This document shows positions 1 to 9,175 of a DNA stretch of 35,453 nucleotides, in pieces. How positions within the stretch are numbered: the first letter of the stretch is position 1; every line of letters starts with the position of its first letter. A program made the translations under genes and the position numbers. The DNA is from an uncultured Christensenellaceae bacterium (GTDB lineage: Bacteria > Bacillota > Clostridia > Christensenellales > Borkfalkiaceae). Below the pieces are notes generated by a model. That model was not told where the DNA came from. It did no database searches and saw nothing but the letters and a program-made list of their open reading frames with translations. The stretch lies in the NCBI GenBank assembly GCA_910587365.1, contig CAJUKJ010000014.1, positions 1-35,453 of the forward strand. The letters are read 5' to 3'.

Positions 1-20
1 TTATCGGTTAACCTCTTTTG

Positions 21-45
21 AACCACGCGACTATCGCGTGGTTTT
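21..45 (+). terminator. Hairpin terminator, plus orientation, for a gene left of the window
   Basis: A perfect 10-bp stem (21-30 with 34-43) closes on a 3-nt loop. It is followed on the plus strand by a short T run (42-45). No plus-strand gene lies before it in the window, so it would end a gene entering from the left. The minus strand shows no U tract here, which argues for the plus orientation. The T run is short, so efficiency is uncertain. Confidence 0.5.
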
Positions 46-53
46 CGTTATAC

Positions 54-101
54 AAAAAATTGCTTTCCCTGTTCTTTATTGTTTAACAAGGGAAAGCAAT
101 T
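54..101 (-). terminator. Rho-independent terminator of operon B
   Basis: A 13-bp perfect stem (58-70 with 89-101) encloses an 18-nt loop that can pair further with one bulge. Read on the minus strand, it is followed at once by six T (complement of 54-59). It lies about 50 nt past the stop of the last lipoprotein gene, so it should end the MoxR-VWA operon. With the plus-oriented hairpin at 21-45 it separates convergent transcripts. Confidence 0.8.
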
Positions 102-151
102 ATATAATATGGTAAGCCACATTGCCAATACGGATTACTCTGTTAAATCAT

Positions 152-2359
152 TTATTGTTGTGGCGTGGTCATTATAATTGTTTCGGTTTCGTCGCCGAAG
201 CCCGTCGGGTGGGTAAGAATGAGATGATATCCTTCGTCAAGCGTCGCAACGAAGCCAAGACTTGCGCCGCCCCTGTGCGTTGAAGTAAGCTTATTGCCGT
301 CAAGGGTTATAGTAAGCGTTTCGGACTGTCCGCCCGCGTTCGAGATAGTAAGCGTACCGCTTTCCCCGCTCCACGAACTTGTGACCGTGACAGAGCCGCG
401 GGGATATTCGCTGCGACCGTTGTACGTTACTCCGTTAAACAGAGCAGCACCCGTAGGTGCGTTAACTACCGTCACATTTATTATAATGGGTAACATTGTA
501 CCGCCCGTGCCGTCGTAGTTCATAGTTATCTGGTAACTGCCTGCCGCCGTTGCAACGAAGGTCGTTTCAAATTCGCCGTCAGCACGTGTAAGCGTTGCCG
601 TAGAAGCATTTACCGAGGTTACCGAAGCGCGGTAGGATTTATCCGCAAAAGCTTCCTCGGTAGGGTCGACGGTGGAACGGAACATAAAGGGCTGACCGAC
701 GTAGACCGTCGCCGTATTTCCCACTTGCCAGATATAGCTGTTTGTTCCGTAAACGCGTACTTCGGGAAGAAGGCGCGTAGGTTTTACGGGGTTTACGTTG
801 AAGGTAATGGCTTTTTCAAAACTTTGGCTGAGGGTTTTAATTACTATCGTATTGGTAAAAGCATTTGCAAACCTTATTACAACCCTGTTTTCTGTTGGAT
901 TGTAATAGCCCACGGTCGGCGTTTCAACCGACAAAAGCTGGTCGCCCGTAGCCGTGCGCAGGTACACCTGCACGGGGTCGAACTCGATGCTGTTTACTCC
1001 CTCTTTAAAGTTTTCAACGTCGGTTATGTTTAAATAGGTTGCAGTATTCGCGTTAATCGTAATAGGCTCGTCCGTTACTATAGGAACAGACGAATTACCC
1101 CTTACGAGTGCGACGCCGAACGACTTGACCCTTAACGACTGTTTATCGTATGGGCTAACGGGTACGTTTGCCGCTTCCTCTTCGGAAAGCTCGGAAATAA
1201 GTATCTGGTTAAATTCCGTAAATTCGATACCGCTTGGAGCCATACCGTCTACCGGCTTATACCTTGCATTTACTTCGTCGTAGACCCATTTCGTTTCATA
1301 ACTGTTATCGTATACGTTAGAGGTTATTGTAAGCTTTTTGATTGCAAGCGAAGGTGTCAATGTAAATTTAACGGTAATTTCCGAATAATATTTGGGGGGA
1401 TTAACGCTTCCGAAGCTGAAAGAGTAAACCGTTTCTCCGTTTTCGGTCTTGACCGAAGTCGTAAAGTCCTTATTAGTGCTTGCCTGCGCGTCCGCAAATA
1501 CGCCTTTAAGCGTACCCTCGGTGCCGTAGTAGCGCGTGTTTATGCCAGCATAGTAATAAGCAAATGAATATCCGTCAAGGTAACCCTCGTTGATATTGAT
1601 ATCCTGTAAAGGCTTGCCACCCTCCCTCAATACCGTGGTAGGCAGTCCCTGTTCGTCGTAGTTGTACTTGACGTTGGCTTTTCTTACCGCGTAGGGTTCG
1701 CCGTTTTCGTCAAGCGTGTACCATAATTCCGAACGGGTGTCGGAGCCGTCGTCTATTATATGGGTATAGTTTACGCCGTATTCGTAGAAAAATTTGTTGG
1801 GGATTAACGTAAGGGTATTTGACGACTGCGAGCCGTAAACCTTTCTTACCTGCGACTTATTTTGTACCGCGACCGCTATCGCGTCCTCGACTGTACCCAC
1901 GCCGACGGCAGAGAACGGAACGGTAAACGTCACGTCGCCCGCTTCGTCCGCATAGACAAGCTGCCTTTCGCCGTCTTCAAGCTGGGTAGGATAACTGAGT
2001 ACGGTCATCTGATAGCCTGTGAAGTCGGAAGTGAGTGCGGGAAGCTCGATTTCGCGTATATGCGAAGAATTGCCGCTGCATTGTTTTACCGCCTTACCCT
2101 TCGCCGAGGAAGTAGGCTTTGTAACCTGCCAGTCGCCGTAAGTATGGTTGTCTGGGTCTACGGGAAGCTTTTCAGTTTTTACGTCGCTGCAAATTCCGCA
2201 AACGCCCGTCCTCTCGCCCTCTTGCGTGCAGGTCGCCTCTTTATTGACCGTCCAAGTATAGACGTGTTCACATTTATTGCAGCCCGACAGCGACGCTGTA
2301 AGTAGTGTAAACGATATAGCCATTGCGGACACTGCCGCTATTATTTTTTTGAATTTCAT
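152..2359 (-). CDS. Surface lipoprotein with a Cys/His zinc-ribbon-like N-terminal repeat
   Basis: Predicted secreted lipoprotein of 735 aa, function unknown. The start is the ATG at 2359, which has AAAGGAGA upstream and gives a clean lipoprotein signal with lipobox LSGC (Cys27). An in-frame ATG at 2404 would add 15 residues with no signal character. After the anchor comes a motif found in many clostridial surface proteins: C30, H32, W36, C44, C54 and C57 in a CxH...W...ATC..G..T..C..C pattern. A second, degenerate copy (H72, W77, C94, H100) has lost most cysteines. The rest is beta-rich and probably Ig-like. It has no catalytic motif that I recognise. It is the last gene of operon B, 14 nt after the preceding lipoprotein gene, and could be a client or partner of the MoxR-VWA proteins encoded upstream (inference). 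Confidence 0.85.
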   Translation of the reverse strand: MKFKKIIAAVSAMAISFTLLTASLSGCNKCEHVYTWTVNKEATCTQEGERTGVCGICSDVKTEKLPVDPDNHTYGDWQVTKPTSSAKGKAVKQCSGNSSHIREIELPALTSDFTGYQMTVLSYPTQLEDGERQLVYADEAGDVTFTVPFSAVGVGTVEDAIAVAVQNKSQVRKVYGSQSSNTLTLIPNKFFYEYGVNYTHIIDDGSDTRSELWYTLDENGEPYAVRKANVKYNYDEQGLPTTVLREGGKPLQDININEGYLDGYSFAYYYAGINTRYYGTEGTLKGVFADAQASTNKDFTTSVKTENGETVYSFSFGSVNPPKYYSEITVKFTLTPSLAIKKLTITSNVYDNSYETKWVYDEVNARYKPVDGMAPSGIEFTEFNQILISELSEEEAANVPVSPYDKQSLRVKSFGVALVRGNSSVPIVTDEPITINANTATYLNITDVENFKEGVNSIEFDPVQVYLRTATGDQLLSVETPTVGYYNPTENRVVIRFANAFTNTIVIKTLSQSFEKAITFNVNPVKPTRLLPEVRVYGTNSYIWQVGNTATVYVGQPFMFRSTVDPTEEAFADKSYRASVTSVNASTATLTRADGEFETTFVATAAGSYQITMNYDGTGGTMLPIIINVTVVNAPTGAALFNGVTYNGRSEYPRGSVTVTSSWSGESGTLTISNAGGQSETLTITLDGNKLTSTHRGGASLGFVATLDEGYHLILTHPTGFGDETETIIMTTPQQ

Positions 2360-2373
2360 ACAGGGTTTCTCCT

Positions 2374-3774
2374 TTATGCATAATAACCGCAGGCAAACAG
2401 CCATTGGTTCTGTTCCGAAGAACTGTAACCGGGGAATCTAATTATATTCGTATCGGGGTTGATATCGGGCGTTTCCCCTATACCGTTGCCGTCGTTAAAC
2501 AGTGCCTGCGAGCAGCTGTAATCCTGCAAAAAGGTTTTAAGCTCTTCGGTAACGGGATACGCGCCGTCATCGTTGACGTACTTCGCGTATTCAGAAATGA
2601 AATCGGAATAGTTTTTGCCGTTAAGGCGTTTACTGATACGCCCGTCGGTAAAGCCACTACGGCTGTCAGTTTCAAACACTTCGCAGTCACGGCTTACCTT
2701 CGCGTAAAGCTTTTTGCCATAGGTGTCCGTTTCTTCGTCATAGAAATGGTAATATCCGTCGCCGCCGTCCTCTTTCTTCCACAGCTTGAACAGCGAGCCT
2801 TCAAGCACGCGCGCAGGACTGAGGTAAGCAACGTATCTGAACGAATCCGACTCACTTTCCGCTTTCGTGAAATCCTCTTCGGGGTCAACAGGCTCATACG
2901 TAGGGTCGTCGTCCGAGTGTTCTCCGTCTTTATCGAGGAAGAAATCGATATCTATAGGGAACGCGTTTGAGTTAAGTCCGTCCGCACGGATAGCAAAAAT
3001 GAATTTATTGCCGACGTAAGAGCCTGCAATTTTCATTTCCCAACGGATATTTTTCGTGTAGGAGTTTACCTCGCCGCCGTCGTCTATAATATCTATGGGG
3101 TCGGGGTTTACGTAACCTACCGTACCCAGATAGACGTACAGCACGGGATTAATTACGTTTGCCGATACGTCAACGAATGTTTGAAGCGAATATACGCCCG
3201 AACCCTGCGGGGTGTACCTGAAAAATATAGTCTGGCCGGGTCTGTCAACCGTAGCCCTGTACGCTTTACCGTAAGTGTCGATATCTTTGGCGTTCGTGTA
3301 ATAGTCCGAACCGTCGCCGCTTGTCGGGGAAACTTCGTAAAGAATTATTTCAATATTTTTCTTGTCGTTGGTTGCAGTATATGCGTTGGGATTATAGGTA
3401 TATTCGGTTTCCTTGCCGAGGCTGTCGCGGAATACGGGAAGCTGTGAAAGCGTTACCCTGTAATCGCCGTCAAGCCCCGCTTGAACCGCAACTCCTTCCG
3501 AATTAAATTCAGAGCTGTAAATTTCAAAGCCGTTTAAATCGTACCAGTATGCGGAAATTGTATCCGAAGGTATAAATTTTTCGCCGTTAAGCTTTAAAGA
3601 CACGGTAAAAGCGTCTTCGGGATAAGGGTTGTCGGGGTTTTCCGGATTGTCGGGCCCCGGCTTACTTGTGCCGGGATTGTCCGGATTGTCGCCGTCCGGT
3701 TTACGATATTCAGTACAGCCCGCAAAGCAAAGCGTCATTAATAACGCAGCGAGCAAAAACGAAATCTTTTTCAT
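2374..3774 (-). CDS. Surface lipoprotein with Asn-Pro-rich linker
   Basis: Predicted lipoprotein of 466 aa, function unknown. The signal peptide begins MKKISFLL and ends in lipobox CFAGC (Cys20). It is followed by a 30-residue linker of repeated DNP/ENP units, typical of a spacer that lifts a domain off the membrane. The region around residues 145-230 resembles a PPC-type beta sandwich (weak resemblance only). An acidic stretch follows near residue 270. The start is uncertain: ATG at 3774 is preferred, but an in-frame GTG at 3786 would add four residues. Neither has a clear ribosome binding site. The GTG lies 3 nt after the upstream stop codon, so translational coupling is likely. Confidence 0.82.
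   Translation of the reverse strand: MKKISFLLAALLMTLCFAGCTEYRKPDGDNPDNPGTSKPGPDNPENPDNPYPEDAFTVSLKLNGEKFIPSDTISAYWYDLNGFEIYSSEFNSEGVAVQAGLDGDYRVTLSQLPVFRDSLGKETEYTYNPNAYTATNDKKNIEIILYEVSPTSGDGSDYYTNAKDIDTYGKAYRATVDRPGQTIFFRYTPQGSGVYSLQTFVDVSANVINPVLYVYLGTVGYVNPDPIDIIDDGGEVNSYTKNIRWEMKIAGSYVGNKFIFAIRADGLNSNAFPIDIDFFLDKDGEHSDDDPTYEPVDPEEDFTKAESESDSFRYVAYLSPARVLEGSLFKLWKKEDGGDGYYHFYDEETDTYGKKLYAKVSRDCEVFETDSRSGFTDGRISKRLNGKNYSDFISEYAKYVNDDGAYPVTEELKTFLQDYSCSQALFNDGNGIGETPDINPDTNIIRFPGYSSSEQNQWLFACGYYA
3627..3703 (-). repeat. Degenerate tandem repeat encoding a DNP-rich linker
   Basis: Short degenerate units around the decamer ccggattgtc recur about five times. They encode repeated Asp-Asn-Pro units just after the lipid anchor of the 466-aa lipoprotein. 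The repeat is in frame, so length variation by slippage would change only the linker length. Confidence 0.6.
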
Positions 3775-3789
3775 AATTTTATTCACGCT

Positions 3790-6450
3790 TTATTTGTTTA
3801 CTTTTATAAACAGACTCTTAATATCTTCCCATTTGAGTTTACGAACCATAATGTCAACCGCAAACAGAGCAACGCACGCTATAAGCAAGGGTACGGTAAG
3901 ATATATTATATATTTACCGATTTCGCTTTCGTCGTTTACGATTGAAAGCTGTCCGTCTTCGCTGACCGTTCCGCCCGTGCCTGCAAGCATTTTATACAGT
4001 CCCGAAGCTTCAAATACGATAAAGCTGTCGTATTCGGAAAGATAAGGCACTGTAAATGCAAAGCTTGCGGTATAGTCCTTTTCCGCATAAGAATACGTTA
4101 TATCCACAGTGTACTTGCCGACGTCGTATGCCGCAAAACCGTAATTGAAACCTGTTGAAGCAAAGCTCATATTGCCTTCGAGCGTCTGCCCGTCGGGAAG
4201 GGTTACGTTTACTGCCACGGAAGCGTCCGCACGTATTGTTGCGGGGGTTAAGTTAACGACCGCACGCCCGTTCTCCCTTGTAATATCCGCAGTGAAAGGA
4301 TAGTCTATTTTTTCCTGCGGCTTGGTAGTGTCGAGGACATTATTGAAAAAGCTGCTGTAAAGCCCGTCGTGTTTTTTCCACATGTCTATCCAGCTTCCGC
4401 TTATTTTACTTGTAAACGAAGCAACCTGACCGTTACCGTATGACCAATAAGCATATAGCGGTACTGCAACCGTTCCGCCGTTAGGCTTTTGGTAGTCTAC
4501 CGTAAGCACGGTGTTCGCGCTTTCTCTCCTCTTGCTGTTCATAAAGCCCCCGACGTAGACAGGCGTAAACTTGTCGGAAATACCGTCCACCACCTCGTCG
4601 CGGTGGAGATTGACCGTTACGTATGAATTGCTTTCGACTATCGACTCGTTGATGTTTTCCCCGATTTCGCCGAAAAGCACGTCTTCAAGCGATTTGTCGT
4701 CATTGGCGTAATAATAATTTCCCAAGCCCACCTGAGCAATGTTTTCGAGTAGCCTTTTCGCTTCGTTAGCGGTTGTATCGTTGGCAGCTCCTCTGCCGAC
4801 GTCTATTACCGACGTGACGATTTCGTTAGAGGTCATATTTCTGACTATTTCGATAGGGTCGTCGGTTTCGCCCGTATAGGTAAGACCGTCGCTTATAAGC
4901 ATAACCTGTTTTTCGCCGAACGGTAAACCCTTAATAAGCTTGAACGCCTCGTTAAGTCCCAGACTGATGAACGTACCCTGCGTTACGCCTAAATCGTTGA
5001 TTTTTCGTTTTACTTCTTCGCGGTTAGCCGCGTCCGTGGGGGTCTGTATTACTTCAAAGTCGCCATGGAACACGACTACGCTTATGCTGTCGCCGTCGTT
5101 GAGTAAGTCAACAAGTCTGCAAGCGGCTATTTTAGCCCTTTTGAACTTGTCAATCTGGAACATACTCCTCGAACCGTCAAGCACTATAGTATACAGCTTG
5201 CTGTCGAGATTGCCGTTTCCGTAGATAACGGGAAGCATATCCGAAAGCACTTTCATATTTCCTTCGTCGTCGTTCTGGATACCCGTATCGCCGAAAGTCA
5301 GCAAGGTCTTGCCGAACAACGACACCGCAGTGTCTACACTCTGCATAAACAGCCCGCTGTTGTTTGCCTTTGATACGTTATAATTTGAAATGATTATTTC
5401 ATCGTATTTGCACAGTGCTTCCACACTGCAAGGTATTTCAGACGTATTTACGTAGGAATGAATTACCGCCCTGTCGCCGTAAAGCCCCTCGAACGCAACG
5501 CGGTCGCCGTCCTCGCCCGTTATCAGCAGTATATCCATACTGTCGGCTACCGTTTGCGTAAAGTAGAAAACGTTGTTTGCTAAATTAGTATCGTCCCTGA
5601 CGGTAACTTCTATTCTATAATCGAATGTACCTGCAACGGAAGTGTCAAGGTTATTGAACGTTACGTAATTTGAACCCGCAGTAAGATTTTCCGCACGGGC
5701 GGACAACTGTTCGTCGCCCTTGAAAAGCGTACAAACAGCATCTGTATCGTAACTGCTTTGTATTACCGCGCTTACAGATTCTTTATTATTGAGGTATACC
5801 TTTGAAGAGAACTCGGCGTCGGAAATTTGCACTTCCTTCACGTCGCTGCGGACGTTGTCGTCAAGGAACATCGCGTCCACTTTAATACCCTTCTGTGTAA
5901 GCCCGTCCACCGCGCGCTTCAATGCGTTAGAGTCGCTTTCGTAAGTCTGCTTACCGTCCGTTATAAGTACGATGCGCTTTATAACGTCTTCCCTGAACAG
6001 CGTTCCCGCATAGTTCAGCGCGCTTACGATGTTTGTTTCGCTATCATCGATGCCTGAGGACTTTACAGTGTCGAACCGTTCGCCGAGGCGCGTGATAAGC
6101 TTATAATCTTTACCGAAGCAAATAACGCCTTTTCTCGAATTAGGGGGCAGCTTTATATTCTTTATATAGCTGTCAACCGTGTCCAGATTTTTGTTTGCGG
6201 AATATGAAACGTCCGCTACGACGTAAACGTTGGTTTCGGTAATAGTTGTTGTAATGCTTGTTCCTGCCGCCGAGAAAGCAATCAGAATAGCCATAACAAC
6301 GTGGATTGCTATTGACGCTATCGTGTGACCGTTTCTGTTATCCTTTTTAACCGTGAATATTACTATAAACGGTACTGTAAAGAGCAACACGAGCGGTATC
6401 GCAAGAAACAATAAATATACGTTATCGAAATTAAAGCTGATACTGCTCAT
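3790..6450 (-). CDS. Membrane protein with two VWA-type MIDAS motifs and a GATase1-like segment
   Basis: Predicted membrane protein of 886 aa in a MoxR-DUF58-BatA locus. The start is the ATG at 6450; an in-frame ATG at 6489 adds 13 unlikely residues. Two N-terminal helices (about 11-33 and 43-62) precede a first VWA domain with MIDAS DVSYS (D80, S82, S84) and strand VLITDGKQ near 161-168. Residues about 305-410 look like the class-I glutamine-amidotransferase-like fold often found in such proteins. A second VWA domain has MIDAS DGSRS (D425, S427, S429) and the strand VMLISDG. A single helix near the C-terminus leaves a short basic tail. Both MIDAS motifs are intact, suggesting metal-dependent protein binding outside the membrane. 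It overlaps the BatA-like gene by 20 nt. Confidence 0.87.
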   Translation of the reverse strand: MSSISFNFDNVYLLFLAIPLVLLFTVPFIVIFTVKKDNRNGHTIASIAIHVVMAILIAFSAAGTSITTTITETNVYVVADVSYSANKNLDTVDSYIKNIKLPPNSRKGVICFGKDYKLITRLGERFDTVKSSGIDDSETNIVSALNYAGTLFREDVIKRIVLITDGKQTYESDSNALKRAVDGLTQKGIKVDAMFLDDNVRSDVKEVQISDAEFSSKVYLNNKESVSAVIQSSYDTDAVCTLFKGDEQLSARAENLTAGSNYVTFNNLDTSVAGTFDYRIEVTVRDDTNLANNVFYFTQTVADSMDILLITGEDGDRVAFEGLYGDRAVIHSYVNTSEIPCSVEALCKYDEIIISNYNVSKANNSGLFMQSVDTAVSLFGKTLLTFGDTGIQNDDEGNMKVLSDMLPVIYGNGNLDSKLYTIVLDGSRSMFQIDKFKRAKIAACRLVDLLNDGDSISVVVFHGDFEVIQTPTDAANREEVKRKINDLGVTQGTFISLGLNEAFKLIKGLPFGEKQVMLISDGLTYTGETDDPIEIVRNMTSNEIVTSVIDVGRGAANDTTANEAKRLLENIAQVGLGNYYYANDDKSLEDVLFGEIGENINESIVESNSYVTVNLHRDEVVDGISDKFTPVYVGGFMNSKRRESANTVLTVDYQKPNGGTVAVPLYAYWSYGNGQVASFTSKISGSWIDMWKKHDGLYSSFFNNVLDTTKPQEKIDYPFTADITRENGRAVVNLTPATIRADASVAVNVTLPDGQTLEGNMSFASTGFNYGFAAYDVGKYTVDITYSYAEKDYTASFAFTVPYLSEYDSFIVFEASGLYKMLAGTGGTVSEDGQLSIVNDESEIGKYIIYLTVPLLIACVALFAVDIMVRKLKWEDIKSLFIKVNK

Positions 6451-8278
6451 AACAATATACCACCCAGTCTGCCAGAATAAGCACGGCAAGAACTATAAAC
6501 ATAATTAAGAGGTTGTCGTATACCCCGTCGCGCATTCCGCCACCAGCTTCGCCGTTAATGACGAAAGCCGTTTCGGCAGCGACGGTCGTCGCGCGCTCCT
6601 CTTCGGGCATAGCGGAGAATAAATTTACCACCCTCGGCATATTCCCGAACATAAGCGTAAGCGTGTACACGCCGACTTCCGTAAGCCCGTACTCGACCAA
6701 GTCGGTGCCTGTATCGAGATATTCGATTTTACCCAAAGGCGTATCCACCCTGATACTGTCGCAGTTGGCAAGCACGTTTACCTGAATAGTTTCCCCGCAA
6801 TAAGCCGACTGATTTTCAACGACTTCGGGGAAGGTGTAATTTAAAAGATTTCTTACAAGAGGTATGAAGTCGAACGACATTACAAGGTCGGAACGCTGTA
6901 AATCGAATGCAAACACCACCTCGCGGTTGCCGTAGGAGTTTGTACCCGCAAATACAAGGGGATTACCCTTGATGCTTGCCACGGTTGTAAAGTTGCGGTA
7001 TAAGCCGCACTTCATATATCCCGAAATATAAACGTCGTCGCGCACAAGCCCTTTGAGAAGGTTTCTTACACGCGTTGAGCTTGAAGTAGAATACTCTATT
7101 TTGCCGACCTCTTCAATGCTGTCGCCCTGTACGCTGAAACCCGAATTTTCGGTACTCTTCAAAGGATTAAAGAACCATACCGCACCGTCCCTTGGCATAA
7201 CCGCGGGGGAATAGCCGTCGAAAATGTAAAGACCGTAGCCTTCGGTATTGGCAGCTTCGTATTCCTCAACCTTCATAGTAGTGACCTGGTTGTTGCCGAG
7301 TGAAATCAGCGTAGACTGTACGTAGAAAGGCGAACCGCTGCTTACGATAAGCGTCCTGAACGAGGAGTCGCTTTTTTCGTTATAGATAACAAATTCGTTG
7401 TCGAGCAAAAGAGCGTCCTCTTCCGCTATCTCCACGCGGAGTTCGGAAAAGTCTGCCGCTTGCGTTTCAAATTTAAAGTCAACGAATTCAAGCCTGTTAA
7501 GCTTTAACACCTGTTCTCCCGCAGCTTCGCCGTCAAGATACAACTTAACGCTAACGTTTTCGGCGTCCTCCTCATAGGAAATCGCTTTACCCGAAACGTG
7601 AACCTTACCTTCCGAATATGAGTATCCAACGTCGGAAAGTGCAAAGTTGCTTTCGTGCGCGGAAACGTCTACAAGCTCTACGTTGTCGCTTGTTTCATAT
7701 GCCTTGTCGGTTATAAGGTAGGTCTTTATATCCGCGTTCGCGTCAAAATATTCCTGAGCAACGGATATTGCGTCGGTAACGCCCGAAGAAACGTATGCGG
7801 GGTCAATATCCGCAACAAGGCTTAACGCCTGCTCCTTATCCCCGATATCCTCGAAAATTACGTTGGTTACAGTACCCACGCAGATAAGCGTATATTTGCT
7901 TCCGTCTGCGGACTCTGTTATCAATGAATTTATTCTCTCCTTGCCCTTATCGAACCTCGTCACTCCGCTTTGGGTAATATTCATACTTCCCGAAGCGTCG
8001 AGGACGAAACAAAAATCGCCCGCCGCGTTCGGAAGAACGAATACGGGATGCGCAATGGCAACGGAAATAAATACAACTGCCAGAATTTGCAGTATTAGGC
8101 TTATAATACCCGTAAGCTTATTTATGGGGTTTTTGCGTTTAAGAAATCTTTCGCTGAGCGTCCAGATATAGGTTGCCGATATGACCTGTTCTGTATATTT
8201 GTTTTTGATTATATAAATTATAATCAGAATGGGTACTGCAATAAGTCCCAAAAAACCCAAAGGATATAAAAAACTCAT
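6431..8278 (-). CDS. BatA-type VWA membrane protein
   Basis: Membrane protein of 615 aa resembling the BatA/aerotolerance N-terminal family. Residues 1-80 carry two helices flanking a cytoplasmic loop, with the usual opening MSFLYPLGFLGL. A VWA domain follows with MIDAS DASGS (D94, S96, S98), then a long beta-rich extracellular region and a C-terminal helix (about 592-612). VWA MIDAS sites bind a divalent metal and partner proteins. The start ATG overlaps the DUF58 stop by 4 nt and has GGGGGT upstream, so the two are translationally coupled. The protein is longer than typical BatA proteins (about 330 aa) and lacks the TPR region of BatB/BatC systems. Confidence 0.88.
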   Translation of the reverse strand: MSFLYPLGFLGLIAVPILIIIYIIKNKYTEQVISATYIWTLSERFLKRKNPINKLTGIISLILQILAVVFISVAIAHPVFVLPNAAGDFCFVLDASGSMNITQSGVTRFDKGKERINSLITESADGSKYTLICVGTVTNVIFEDIGDKEQALSLVADIDPAYVSSGVTDAISVAQEYFDANADIKTYLITDKAYETSDNVELVDVSAHESNFALSDVGYSYSEGKVHVSGKAISYEEDAENVSVKLYLDGEAAGEQVLKLNRLEFVDFKFETQAADFSELRVEIAEEDALLLDNEFVIYNEKSDSSFRTLIVSSGSPFYVQSTLISLGNNQVTTMKVEEYEAANTEGYGLYIFDGYSPAVMPRDGAVWFFNPLKSTENSGFSVQGDSIEEVGKIEYSTSSSTRVRNLLKGLVRDDVYISGYMKCGLYRNFTTVASIKGNPLVFAGTNSYGNREVVFAFDLQRSDLVMSFDFIPLVRNLLNYTFPEVVENQSAYCGETIQVNVLANCDSIRVDTPLGKIEYLDTGTDLVEYGLTEVGVYTLTLMFGNMPRVVNLFSAMPEEERATTVAAETAFVINGEAGGGMRDGVYDNLLIMFIVLAVLILADWVVYCYEQYQL

Positions 8279-9159
8279 TTCAATACCCCCATATCCGTCA
8301 GCTTACGGAAGAATATTTCGCTCATAGATTCGTTTGCCGAAACAAGCATATACTCCGCGCCGCGTGCGTGGCAATAGCTGCGTATCCTGTCGGTTACGTA
8401 GTTCAACGCCTGCTTATACGCGTTGGCAATTTCTCTGTTTATGTTTTTACGGTAGAATTTGGAAGTATTTTCCGAATCGAAGAAATGCATTTTTCCGCGG
8501 GCTTTGGGGTTAAGCTCTTCCGCGGAAAGCACCTGTACGCAGAAGATATCCCTCTTCTTTTCCGTAAGATAGTCAATCGCGGATTCATAGTCGTTATCAG
8601 TAAGAAAGTCGGATATTATTACAGACAAACCGTCGCCGTAGCCCACCTTTTCGGGAAGAATGGCATCGCTTATAAAGCTGTCACCGTCGAAGCTGACGTC
8701 GTTGAGCTTACCGATTTCGTTTATATAAGCCTCTTTACCCGACATTCCCGTAATCAATGCGTGAATCTGCTTATCGCGGATAATATATATCGAAACCTTA
8801 TCCATTTCGCAAATGGAAAGATAGGCAAGCGTTGCTGCAATTTTCAGCGATTGTTCGTCCTTTTTTCCTTTACCGTATCCCATAGAACGGCTTGCGTCGA
8901 TATAAATGCGGGTATGCAACTGACGCTCGTCAAGATAAAGCTTCATATAAAGCTTATCGAAACGCGCGTAAGCATTCCAGTCGATTTTGGTTATATCGTC
9001 GCCCGGTATATAGTCACGGTAGTCTGCAAATTCACAGGAGGAACCGAAGGTTTTACTTTTATGGTTTCCGCCGAACAGTCCCGCGACGTTGTTTTTTATG
9101 AGCATTTGCAAGCTTTCGACCTGTTGCAAAAACTCTTCGCTGATTATCGATTTATTCAT
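8275..9159 (-). CDS. DUF58 domain protein
   Basis: Soluble protein of 294 aa of the DUF58 family, the usual partner of MoxR ATPases. The signature YIPGDDITKIDW (residues 50-61), followed by a conserved R/Y/K-rich stretch, is intact. A degenerate VWA fold starts with DASRS (D88, S90, S92). There is no membrane helix, so it should be cytoplasmic, linking the ATPase to the membrane VWA proteins (inference from family context). The ATG at 9159 has no recognisable ribosome binding site. It lies 16 nt after the MoxR stop, so it probably depends on coupling or on the AT-rich leader. Confidence 0.92.
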   Translation of the reverse strand: MNKSIISEEFLQQVESLQMLIKNNVAGLFGGNHKSKTFGSSCEFADYRDYIPGDDITKIDWNAYARFDKLYMKLYLDERQLHTRIYIDASRSMGYGKGKKDEQSLKIAATLAYLSICEMDKVSIYIIRDKQIHALITGMSGKEAYINEIGKLNDVSFDGDSFISDAILPEKVGYGDGLSVIISDFLTDNDYESAIDYLTEKKRDIFCVQVLSAEELNPKARGKMHFFDSENTSKFYRKNINREIANAYKQALNYVTDRIRSYCHARGAEYMLVSANESMSEIFFRKLTDMGVLK

Positions 9160-9175
9160 TACGTTTATTTAAGTA

